This document shows, piece after piece, positions 29,687 through 37,640 of a DNA stretch of 40,354 nt. The DNA is from Chloroflexota bacterium (lineage in GTDB: Bacteria; Chloroflexota; Limnocylindria; P2-11E), in NCBI GenBank assembly GCA_005889075.1, contig VBDQ01000081.1, positions 1-40,354 on the forward strand, read 5' to 3'. The position numbers and the translations under genes are program-made. Each line of letters opens with the position of its first letter. Within the stretch, counting starts at the first letter, position 1. Below the pieces are notes generated by a model, which saw nothing but the letters and a program-made list of their open reading frames with translations, was not told the DNA's origin and made no database searches.

Positions 29687-30802
29687 ATGAGGGCTGAGAT
29701 CCTCTCCGTCGGAACTGAGCTCCTGCTCGGCGAGATTATCGACACGAATTCGGCCTACCTTGCGGGCCGTCTTGCCGATCTCGGGATCGACTGTCTGCAC
29801 ATGCAGACCGTCGGTGACAACCTGGGTCGTTGCAAGGAGGCGTTCGAGCGAGCGCTTGCCCGGAGCGAGCTGGTCGTCGCGACCGGGGGCCTCGGACCGA
29901 CCGAGGACGACCTAACGCGAGAAGCGATCGCCGCAGCGCTCGGCGAGACGCCGGCCGTCGACGCCGCACTCGAGGCGGACCTTCGTGCGTGGTTTGCCGG
30001 ACGCGGTCTCACCATGCCCGAACGCAACACAAAGCAGGCCTGGCTCATCCCCTCAGCGCGCGCGCTGCCGAATCCACTCGGCACTGCGCCAGGCTGGGAC
30101 GTTCGCAAGGACGGCAAACGCATCGTCGCGATGCCCGGCGTTCCGCGTGAGATGACGCCGATGTGGGAAGGGCACGTGGAGCCGACGCTCTCTCGGCAGG
30201 CGACGCTTCGCCGTCGCACGCTCAAGCTGCTCGGCATCGGCGAGAGTGCAGTCGAGGAGCGTCTCGGTGATTTGGTGAGGTCGACCGCTCCGACAGTGGC
30301 GACGTACGCGAAGAACGACGGGGTGCATGTGCGCATCGCCGACAAGGCGACGTCTAGCGACGAGGCCGACGCGCGCATCGCGAAGATGGAACGTGAGGTG
30401 CGTGCGCGTCTGGGTGAGTACGTCTGGGGCGTCGATGGCGAAAGCCTCGGAGATGTCATCGGAACTGCACTCGCTTCGCGGCGATGGACGCTGGCTCTCG
30501 GGGAGTCCCTCTCCGCGGGCGATCTCGCGCGCGCACTATCCGACGCCCCGGCCGCGCGCGGTCAGCTCGCCGGCGCGGTGGTTCGCTTGGGCGCCGACGA
30601 AGGCTCGCTCGAGCGTGACGCGCGCTCCTTCGGCGCTGACGTTCTGTTGCTCACCCCTGATGGCGATGGGAAGGTCGAGCTTCGCGCGATCACGCCCGAG
30701 CGAAGCCGTCAGGCGACGATCCATTTCCGCTCGCCCGCGGACGGTCGTCGTCGTGCTCTTCTAAGCGGCCTGGATCTCCTGCGGCGCGCGCTCTTGGATT
30801 AG
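29687..30802 (+). CDS. cinA: CinA-family protein (MoaB/MptN-like domain plus diverged C-terminal domain)
   Basis: MRAEILSVGTELLLGEIIDTNSAYLAGRLADLGID, VVATGGLGPTEDDLTREAIA, GTAPGW, MPGVPREM. Confidence 0.93.
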   Translation: MRAEILSVGTELLLGEIIDTNSAYLAGRLADLGIDCLHMQTVGDNLGRCKEAFERALARSELVVATGGLGPTEDDLTREAIAAALGETPAVDAALEADLRAWFAGRGLTMPERNTKQAWLIPSARALPNPLGTAPGWDVRKDGKRIVAMPGVPREMTPMWEGHVEPTLSRQATLRRRTLKLLGIGESAVEERLGDLVRSTAPTVATYAKNDGVHVRIADKATSSDEADARIAKMEREVRARLGEYVWGVDGESLGDVIGTALASRRWTLALGESLSAGDLARALSDAPAARGQLAGAVVRLGADEGSLERDARSFGADVLLLTPDGDGKVELRAITPERSRQATIHFRSPADGRRRALLSGLDLLRRALLD

Positions 30803-30821
30803 GACGCGATGCGATAGAGCG

Positions 30822-31883
30822 TTAGGGGTGATGGGGGGTCGGCGTCGGTGTGCGGCGGCTTCCTTCTTTTGCCTTCTTTGCGGCGGCTTTCGCTTCATCG
30901 GCGGCCTTCCGCGCGCTCTCAGCGGCGCGCTCTCCACGCGAGCGCTCGTTCGTTGTGGCCCTTGGTGCTTCGGTGTGATGGGCGGGCGCCGTCGGCCGCG
31001 TCGTCGCGGCCGCAGGTCGCGTGGCGGCCGGGGGTATCGCGGCCGCGCTTGTCGCGACCGGCGTGACCTTGCGTTCGGCGACGTTCGCGATCTGATCGGT
31101 GGCGGTCGCGGCCTGCGCCGCGATCGCGGCCGCTGGACTCAGGTCGGAGGCCGCCGGATCGGCCGGCGCCGCGACCACCGCGAGCACCTGCGCGGCCGAA
31201 GCGGTGCTCGGGCTATCGGCGAGGCGGGCGACGGTCGCAGCCGCGACCGCGCGGTGCGTGTCGATCTTCTGCTGCAGCTGTACCACGAGGCCTTGCGCGT
31301 CCGGCGTGAGCGTCTCCACCTGAGCCAGCTCGGCCGCAGCGTTCGCAAGGTGCTCGCCGTACTCGCTCGTCGCCACGATGGCATCGTCGTCGTTGCCCTG
31401 CGTCGCGAGCTCGGTGGCTTCGGCGAGGCGATGCTCGGCGATCGTGAGCTCGACCATCGCGCGATCCTCTGGTGTGGTCGCGAGCGCGAGCCGCGCCTGC
31501 TCCGAGGCGAGCTTCACGCTGTAGAGCGCATCATCGGAAACGGAGCCCGAGCTCACGACGCTCGTGCTCGCCGCAATGGTCAGGACGATCGCGGCGACCG
31601 CGAACGCGCGCATCACGTAAGGCGCCGGCTTCGCGAGGATCTCGAACGCGATGGTTACGCGATCGGCGACCGTCGCGCCGTGCGGCCGCAAGCTCGCCAA
31701 CACGCGAGACCGAATTCGGGAGCGGGTCCGCGCATCTGGCGCGGTGAACGGATCCTTGTGCAGCCGGAGCGCGAGCCGCACGGTCTCGCGAAGCTCAGGG
31801 TCCTTGATCTCTTCGAGGAGTCGCTCGCCGCGGGCGACCTCTTCGATCAGCCGAGCCGTGTCCTTGGCGGTCCGACGTGCCAC
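30822..31883 (-). CDS. DUF5667-like single-pass membrane protein with Ala/Thr/Pro- and Lys-rich C-terminus
   Basis: DDALYSVKLASEQARLALATTPEDRAMVELTIAEHRLAEATELATQGN resembles the DUF5667 motif; upstream TM helix; low-complexity tail. Confidence 0.75.
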   Translation of the reverse strand: MARRTAKDTARLIEEVARGERLLEEIKDPELRETVRLALRLHKDPFTAPDARTRSRIRSRVLASLRPHGATVADRVTIAFEILAKPAPYVMRAFAVAAIVLTIAASTSVVSSGSVSDDALYSVKLASEQARLALATTPEDRAMVELTIAEHRLAEATELATQGNDDDAIVATSEYGEHLANAAAELAQVETLTPDAQGLVVQLQQKIDTHRAVAAATVARLADSPSTASAAQVLAVVAAPADPAASDLSPAAAIAAQAATATDQIANVAERKVTPVATSAAAIPPAATRPAAATTRPTAPAHHTEAPRATTNERSRGERAAESARKAADEAKAAAKKAKEGSRRTPTPTPHHP

Positions 31884-31930
31884 CTCACGCTTTAACGGCT
31901 CGCCATCTTGCCTGTTATCTCAACGGCTTT

Positions 31931-32137
31931 CAGGCGGGTCTCGGGCGCTTTCGTGCGCGACAGCCCCGCCTGTAGGCCGAGCGCGCCCCGGGTCCTGTCC
32001 CCGGTTCGAGGCTGCGCGCTCGCCTACCGGTCCGCTCCATCGCTGTGGGTTCGTGCGGCGCGGTGGCGCGGCCGGCCTGACGGCTCGCGCGCAACCCGCT
32101 CACCGGTGCCACCCGTGGCGCGCTCAGAACCGTCAGG
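31931..32137. ncRNA. Candidate structured non-coding element, strand unknown
   Basis: Three strong stems: CAGGCGGG/CCCGCCTG (31931-38 / 31965-72); GTAGGC(c)GAGCGCG/CGCGCTCGCCTAC (31972-85 / 32015-27) enclosing CCGGG/CCCGG; CCTGACGG/CCGTCAGG (32076-83 / 32130-37). No credible CDS. Confidence 0.4.
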
Positions 32138-32181
32138 CGGATCACCGACGAATGCGCGCCCGCGCAACCGAATGCGTTGAG

Positions 32182-34002
32182 CTAAGGCTGTGCTGGCTTG
32201 GAAGGAAGCGGGCCGCCCCAGACGGGCGCGTAGTGACTCGCGAATGTGTCCTGATGAATGATCGCGCCGCTCGCGTCGTAAACGGTTCGCGTCCGCCACA
32301 CGTCGCGGCCATCCACTGACACGCCTGCGGGAAACGCGGGATCAGCGAGCTGGTCCGCCGCGGGGTGGACGAAGTTGCGCTGAACGGGATCGCTGATCGC
32401 GACAGTGCGCCCCGTCGGAATCCCCCAGACGTCGATCGTCAACGACGTGGCGCCGCTCCACGAGTAGATAAAGACAGGATTCGCCGTGTCATTGCGCCAC
32501 TTGAAGTCGACGCCTGGCGAGAACACGGCCGCGTCGTAGCCGATGGGATAACGATCGATGTAGTAACCGTGCGCGTGACGCTCCACGACCTCGTAGCCCT
32601 GGCGTGAGATCGCGTTGAAGATCGTCGTGGAAACCTGGCAGAGCCCGCCACCGATCACGCTCTCGTCACTGCGGTTGTTGATGATCGCGCCGGCGTACGC
32701 GTAGCCACGCTCCACCGTCACCGGGCCGAGCAGGTCCCAGAAGGAGAACGTCTCACCCGGCATGATCACCACGCCGTCGAACTGCGAAGCGCCCATCGAG
32801 ATATTGGCGTGCCGGGCCGCGCTGGGCGGATACGAAGTCGTGAACGTCGACGTCCGCGAGATCTTCGGTGCGAGGTCATTCGCCTGCTGGGTCGTGAACG
32901 CTGGAATGTCGACGGCAGCGGGCGCCGCGATCTGCCGCGTGCCGCCGAGGGCAGGCGTTGTCAGCTGGTCCAGGAAGAGCGCGTTCAGCTTCTCCTGGTC
33001 GATGCGCACTCCGCTCTCCGATGCGACGACCGAGAGCGCGCCTTCGGAGCTCACGACGTACCTGGCGCTCTTGCCCGGATGGTCGAGAAGATTTGCGAGC
33101 GCGGTGGTCCATGAGGCGATCCGTTCGCCGTCGAGCGTGACCGCATACCGATAGCGCGCGGTCGGCGCGATCGCTTCGGCGGGGATCGCGGGAAGGTCGC
33201 CGGGCTTCGCGAGAAGGCGTTCGACGTGAAGGAGGGTCGCGAGACCGGCTTCGCTCTCGTCCCACGAGCGATCCTCGACGTGGACTGTGAGCGGAGTGGT
33301 CACCGCGACCGCGCGCGCGTAGGCCTCGTCAAATCCCGACGCGTCGAGCTCGGGATAGGTCGTGCGCAGCCGCAAGGCAACCTCGCGATCGCCGAGCGAG
33401 TCCGCGGAAAGCAGCGCGGCGATCGTCTCCGTCCGATCGACGGAGCGTCCGAGTACGGGTTGCGTCGCCTCGACGCCTTTTGTTCCGACGCGGATCTCAC
33501 CCGAAACGGGAGTGCGATCGACATCGTGTGATACCTGCGTGACCCAGCTATCGAGCGCGGTGCCCTGCGCGCGCATCGCGAACGGCAGGTTCGCTTCGCC
33601 GCGCACCGCGTCGAACCACGCGCCCAGCCGATCGATGATCTTTCCACTCTTGCCATACGCGAGCGCGTCCGTGGTCGCTTGCTCGAGATCCGGGGCGATG
33701 CCAAGCTGCCCGTTGCTCGCGCGCCAGGTCTGTCTGCCATCGACGAGGACGACGCTGGCGTTTGCCCAAGGCTCCGCGAGCTGCTGGGCGAGCTGCTCGC
33801 GGATCGCGTCGCGCTCGAGCGAGCCCACGGCAACGCCCCCGACCATCACGCCGGGAAGCGCGCGGGTCGCGAAGGCCTGTTGCGCGCTCGCACCCGCGCC
33901 GAGGGCGACGGCCACGAAGATGAGTGGCGTGAGGATCAGCTTGCGGGGGAACCGCCGCGCGGAGCGAAGCTCGCGTGGTTCGCTTCGCGCGATGACCGCC
34001 AT
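32182..34002 (-). CDS. VanW-family / YoaR-like cell-wall-associated protein
   Basis: C-terminal VanW region: GVVIMPGETFSFWDLLGPVTVERGYAYAGAIINNRSDESVIGGGLCQVSTTIFNAISRQGYEVVERHAHGYYIDRYPIGYDAAVFSPGVDFKWRND; N-terminal TM helix; SD GGGGAGG upstream of ATG 34002. Confidence 0.92.
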   Translation of the reverse strand: MAVIARSEPRELRSARRFPRKLILTPLIFVAVALGAGASAQQAFATRALPGVMVGGVAVGSLERDAIREQLAQQLAEPWANASVVLVDGRQTWRASNGQLGIAPDLEQATTDALAYGKSGKIIDRLGAWFDAVRGEANLPFAMRAQGTALDSWVTQVSHDVDRTPVSGEIRVGTKGVEATQPVLGRSVDRTETIAALLSADSLGDREVALRLRTTYPELDASGFDEAYARAVAVTTPLTVHVEDRSWDESEAGLATLLHVERLLAKPGDLPAIPAEAIAPTARYRYAVTLDGERIASWTTALANLLDHPGKSARYVVSSEGALSVVASESGVRIDQEKLNALFLDQLTTPALGGTRQIAAPAAVDIPAFTTQQANDLAPKISRTSTFTTSYPPSAARHANISMGASQFDGVVIMPGETFSFWDLLGPVTVERGYAYAGAIINNRSDESVIGGGLCQVSTTIFNAISRQGYEVVERHAHGYYIDRYPIGYDAAVFSPGVDFKWRNDTANPVFIYSWSGATSLTIDVWGIPTGRTVAISDPVQRNFVHPAADQLADPAFPAGVSVDGRDVWRTRTVYDASGAIIHQDTFASHYAPVWGGPLPSKPAQP

Positions 34003-34209
34003 CTTTGTTCGTGCCTCCCCGAGCGATGCCTCGCTCACCCACACACTCGAGCAAGGTGCGTGCCGGACAGGGCTCGCACGTTCGCTCGGCATGACTCTCT
34101 CTACATCACTAGACGTTGCAAGTGTCAGCAGCGTTCCGAACCGACGCGACTGATTTGAGACGTCGCTAACTCGTACGTCTGTGTCGCACATGACGCTAGC
34201 CGTGCTGTG

Positions 34210-34253
34210 TTGTCCACAAATTGATTACTACAAGCATTTGACTTTGTGGATTC
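34210..34253. promoter_or_regulatory. AT-rich inverted repeat with DnaA-box-like sequence
   Basis: TTGTCCACA (34210-34218); TCCACAAA (34213-20) and TTTGTGGA (34243-50) form a perfect 8-bp inverted repeat in a locally AT-rich stretch. Confidence 0.35.
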
Positions 34254-34287
34254 GCTGCGCGTCGCATGCAATCGCGGGGGCGGACGC

Positions 34288-34439
34288 GTGCAGCGGGTGG
34301 CCCGGCGAATCCGGTCTCGTACGAGGCGCGGGCCCAGGGACCCGCCCGTCAATCAGTCAGTGTCGAACTCGTGGGATGAGGGCGGGAAAAGGGTGCGCCG
34401 AGGGAGAGACCGGACTCGCCGGGACAGGACCCGCTGCAC
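34288..34439. ncRNA. Candidate long-hairpin RNA or cis-regulatory leader
   Basis: Nested stems: GTGCAGCGGGT/ACCCGCTGCAC; CCCGGCGAATCCGGTCTC/GAGACCGGACTCGCCGGG (17 of 18 paired); GGCGC/GCGCC; CCCGCCC/GGGCGGG around a 32-nt loop. Confidence 0.5.
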
Positions 34440-34508
34440 GGACGCCCACCGAAGCGACGTTCGCGTGAGACACCTGCGAGGCACTGAGCGCACTGGATCG
34501 CAAAGAGA

Positions 34509-34544
34509 GGCCCGGCACCCCAGGGGAGCAGGGAGTGCCGGGCC
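34509..34544 (-). terminator. Intrinsic terminator for nrdJ
   Basis: GGCCCGGCAC...GTGCCGGGCC perfect 10-bp stem; minus-strand 3' side reads TCTCTTTG; located 50 bp past the nrdJ stop. Confidence 0.75.
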
Positions 34545-34594
34545 GTTAGGCGAAACTGGCCGACGGGCGGGTCGACCAGGGCCTGACGAAGGAG

Positions 34595-37321
34595 TTAGCT
34601 ACATCCGGTCGTGTCTCCGCAGTTCTCGCACTTGTGGCAGGTGCCACTCCTGACGGTCAGCCAGCCGCACCGCGGGCACGGTGGCGCGTCGGGTGTCGAA
34701 TTGAGCCGCCGATACGTCGATGGCGCGGTCAGATCGCTCGCGGCCGCCCGCGCGATCGCGTGGCCGTTGCCGTTCGTCGGCGCCGGCTCCGGCGAAGCGA
34801 GAGGAAGGACGCGGTCGATGAGCTCCTGTTGGGCTGGCGGATCGGCGACCTCGGTCGTCCGGACCAGGCCGAGCGCGGCGCGATCTTGCTCGGACAGGAA
34901 ACGATTCCCCAGCCAGCGGAAGACGTAGTCGACGATCGACTTCGCGAACCCGATCTCGGAATTGCCTGTCCATCCCGATGGCTCGAAGCGCATGTGGCCG
35001 AACTTCTCGACGAGGTGCGCGAGCGGGACGCCGTACTGGAAGAGCAGCGACACGCTCGTCGCGAACGCGTCCATCATCCCGGAGAGCGTCGACCCTTCCT
35101 TCGCCATCGTGACGAACAGCTCGCCGGGCGTTCCGTCCTCGAAAAGACCGACGGTGATGTATCCCTCGTGGCCTTCGATCGAGAACTTGTGCGTGAGCGA
35201 CGCGCGCGTGTCCGCGAGCCGCCGGCGCTGGGGCCGCGTGACTTCCACGACCCGTTCGACGACGCGCTCGACCGTCGTCTCGGTCGCCTTCGCGTTGATG
35301 TTCTTGTCGGTCGTCGAGAGAGGTTGTGTCTTCTTCGACCCGTCGCGATAGATCGCGATCGACTTGAGCCCGTGCTTCCAGGCCTGGACGTAGGCGTTCA
35401 TGACGTCGTCAACCGTCGCGGTCTCCGGCAGATTGACGGTCTTGGAGATCGCGCCAGAGAGGAACGGCTGGACCGCACCCATCATCTTGATGTGTCCCAT
35501 GTACTCGATCGACCGCGCGCCGTTGGCCGGCTTGAACGCGCAATCGAAGACCGCAAGGTGCTCATCGCGCAAGCCAGGAGCACCCTCGATCGTGCCCCGC
35601 TCCTCGACGTAGGTGGTGATCGTGCCTGCCTCGGTCTCCGTGTACCCGAGTCGTCGCAGCGCGGCCGGAACGGTCCCGTTGACGAGCTTCAGCATCCCGC
35701 CGCCCACGAGCTTCTTGTACTTCACGAGCGCGATGTCCGGCTCGACGCCGGTCGTGTCGCAATCCATCATGAAGCTGATCGTGCCGGTCTCGTCGCGGAT
35801 CCGGTAGGCGAACTGGCGATGCATGTAGATGACGCGGTCGTGCGGATCCTTGTTCCGCGCGTACGCGTCGTACGGACCCAAGGTCGCCGCGATCCTCGCT
35901 GACTGCGCGTAGGCCTCTCCGGTGAGGAGTGCCGTGACGGCGGCGGCGTAGCCCCTCCCCTCGTCGGAGTCGTACGGCACGCCGCGGTACATGAGCAAGG
36001 CACCGAGGTTCGCGTAGCCGATGCCGAGCTCGCGGTTCGCGCGCGCATTGGTCGTGATCTGGTCCGTCGGGTAGTCGGCGTACCCGACCAGGATCTCCTG
36101 TGCCGTGATGAGTGTGCGCACCGCGTTTACGAAGCTACCGGTGTCGAAGTCGCCGGCCCGATCGACGAAGCGCATGAGGTTGAGGCTCGCGAGGTTGCAC
36201 GCGGTGTTGTCGAGGCTCACGAATTCCGAGCAGGGATTCGTCGCGTAGTTGCGGTCGGTGTTCGCTCGGGTGTGCCACTCGTTGCACGCGGTGTCGAACT
36301 GCATGCCCGGGTCGCCGCATTGCCACGTCGCCTCCGCGATCTCGCGCAGAAGATCGTGTGCGCTGACCGTCTCGAGCACGCGGCCATCCGTGCGCGCGGT
36401 GAGGTCCCAGGATTCTTCCGCGACCGCTTTCCGCATGAACTCGTCCGTTACCCGGACCGAGTTGTTGGCGTTCTGGAACTGGATCGAGTGCCAGGCCTCG
36501 CCGTTCAGGCTCATGTCGTAGCCCATCTCGCCGAGGGCCCAGGCCTTCTTCTCTTCTTTCGCCTTGCACCAGATGAACTCGCGGACATCGGGGTGATCGG
36601 CGTTCAGCACGACCATCTTGGCCGCCCGACGTGTCGTGCCACCGGACTTGATCGATCCCGCGACACTGTCGGCCCCGCGCATGAATGACACCGGGCCGGA
36701 GGCGTAGCCGCCGCCGGACAGCTGCTCCTTTTGAGAGCGGATCTTGGAGACGTTCACACCGGAACCGGAGCCGCCCTTGAAGATGACGCCTTCGTTGCTG
36801 AACCAGTCGAGGATCGAGCGCATCTCGTCCTCGACGGAGAGGATGAAACACGCGCTCGGCTGTTGAGGCACGCCTGGGACGCCGATGTTGAACCACACCG
36901 GAGAGTTGAACGAGGCGTACTGCCGCACCATCAGGTACTTGAGCTCGTCGGAAAACGCGTCGCGGTCGGCCTCGCTGGCGAAGTAACCCGCCCCGAGACC
37001 CGCGCGCGCGATGGTGTCGACGACGCGGTCGACCATCTGCTTGACGCTCGACTCGCGCGCGGGCGTGCCGAGCTTGCCGCGGAAGTACTTGGAGGCAACC
37101 ACGTTCGTAGCCGTCTGCGACCAGAACTTAGGCACCTCGACTCCGCTCTGGGCGAAGACGTTGCCGCCCTCGCCGGGGATGACCGCCTCCCGAACTTCCC
37201 ACTCGATCTCGTCGTAGGGGTGGATCCCCGGGTGCGTGAAGTGCCGCTTCACGCGAAGGCCCTGCCGTGCCGAAGCGTCGGCGTGTGGGACGGATTCCTG
37301 CCCGATCTCTGCGATTGCCAC
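34595..37321 (-). CDS. nrdJ: Class II (adenosylcobalamin-dependent) ribonucleoside-diphosphate reductase NrdJ, apparently with an internal in-frame loss
   Basis: YASFNSPVWFNIG, ACFILSVEDEM, GSGSGVNVSKIRS, NPCSEF...LDNTACNLASLNL, TGTISFMMDCDTTGVEPDIALVKYKKLVGGG, C-terminal CPRCGWLTVRSGTCHKCENCGDTTGC. Confidence 0.95.
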   Translation of the reverse strand: MAIAEIGQESVPHADASARQGLRVKRHFTHPGIHPYDEIEWEVREAVIPGEGGNVFAQSGVEVPKFWSQTATNVVASKYFRGKLGTPARESSVKQMVDRVVDTIARAGLGAGYFASEADRDAFSDELKYLMVRQYASFNSPVWFNIGVPGVPQQPSACFILSVEDEMRSILDWFSNEGVIFKGGSGSGVNVSKIRSQKEQLSGGGYASGPVSFMRGADSVAGSIKSGGTTRRAAKMVVLNADHPDVREFIWCKAKEEKKAWALGEMGYDMSLNGEAWHSIQFQNANNSVRVTDEFMRKAVAEESWDLTARTDGRVLETVSAHDLLREIAEATWQCGDPGMQFDTACNEWHTRANTDRNYATNPCSEFVSLDNTACNLASLNLMRFVDRAGDFDTGSFVNAVRTLITAQEILVGYADYPTDQITTNARANRELGIGYANLGALLMYRGVPYDSDEGRGYAAAVTALLTGEAYAQSARIAATLGPYDAYARNKDPHDRVIYMHRQFAYRIRDETGTISFMMDCDTTGVEPDIALVKYKKLVGGGMLKLVNGTVPAALRRLGYTETEAGTITTYVEERGTIEGAPGLRDEHLAVFDCAFKPANGARSIEYMGHIKMMGAVQPFLSGAISKTVNLPETATVDDVMNAYVQAWKHGLKSIAIYRDGSKKTQPLSTTDKNINAKATETTVERVVERVVEVTRPQRRRLADTRASLTHKFSIEGHEGYITVGLFEDGTPGELFVTMAKEGSTLSGMMDAFATSVSLLFQYGVPLAHLVEKFGHMRFEPSGWTGNSEIGFAKSIVDYVFRWLGNRFLSEQDRAALGLVRTTEVADPPAQQELIDRVLPLASPEPAPTNGNGHAIARAAASDLTAPSTYRRLNSTPDAPPCPRCGWLTVRSGTCHKCENCGDTTGCS

Positions 37322-37331
37322 TTCGTGCCCC

Positions 37332-37430
37332 CTAGAAAGCGCTGATGGAGCCGGCCGTCATGACCGCCCGTAGAAGAAGGAGGAGAAGCCTCGCTGCGCG
37401 AGTGACAGAAGCCGACGGCCGACGGGTCAT
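37332..37430 (-). CDS. Candidate 32-aa leader uORF upstream of nrdJ
   Basis: ATG at 37430 preceded by GGAGG 5 nt upstream; MTRRPSASVTRAARLLLLLLRAVMTAGSISAF-stop (37332); stop lies 10 nt before the nrdJ GTG. Confidence 0.4.
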   Translation of the reverse strand: MTRRPSASVTRAARLLLLLLRAVMTAGSISAF

Positions 37431-37460
37431 ATCACCCTCCTTCTCTCTCACACACTGCCG

Positions 37461-37507
37461 CCACTACATCTTGGCTCGACCACCCTTCTCGACCCAACAT
37501 CTAGTCA
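37461..37507 (-). promoter_or_regulatory. Two NrdR-box-like sites
   Basis: Minus-strand TGACTAGATGTTGGGT (37507-37492) and AGCCAAGATGTAGTGG (37476-37461), 31 bp apart, each about 11 of 16 to consensus acaCwAtATaTwGtgt. Confidence 0.5.
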
Positions 37508-37521
37508 ACGCGCAGAGCCGG

Positions 37522-37550
37522 ACCGTATGCCGCCGGGGGCGCGATGTCAA
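37522..37550 (-). promoter_or_regulatory. Sigma70-like promoter of nrdJ
   Basis: TTGACA - 17 nt - TACGGT on the minus strand, just upstream of the NrdR-like boxes. Confidence 0.5.
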
Positions 37551-37640
37551 GAACTAGGGGTCATCACTCTTCCTGGCCCCATATCTGGTAGCAGGATGCA
37601 TGCCGCGACGCACCGCATCCAGAACGGGTCGCGCCGAACG

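Noticed and set aside
32196-32216. GGAAGGAAGC resembling the SRP RNA GGAAGNNAGCAG core
   Set aside because: Lies inside the vanW-family C-terminal coding sequence and lacks the flanking SRP helix.
34634-35902. 422-aa plus-strand ORF opposite nrdJ
   Set aside because: Arg-rich antisense ORF with no domain resemblance; nrdJ on the minus strand is unambiguous.
37330-37560. Cobalamin riboswitch upstream of nrdJ
   Set aside because: No recognisable B12-box (GCCACTG-like) sequence in the leader; NrdR-like boxes and a uORF explain the region better.
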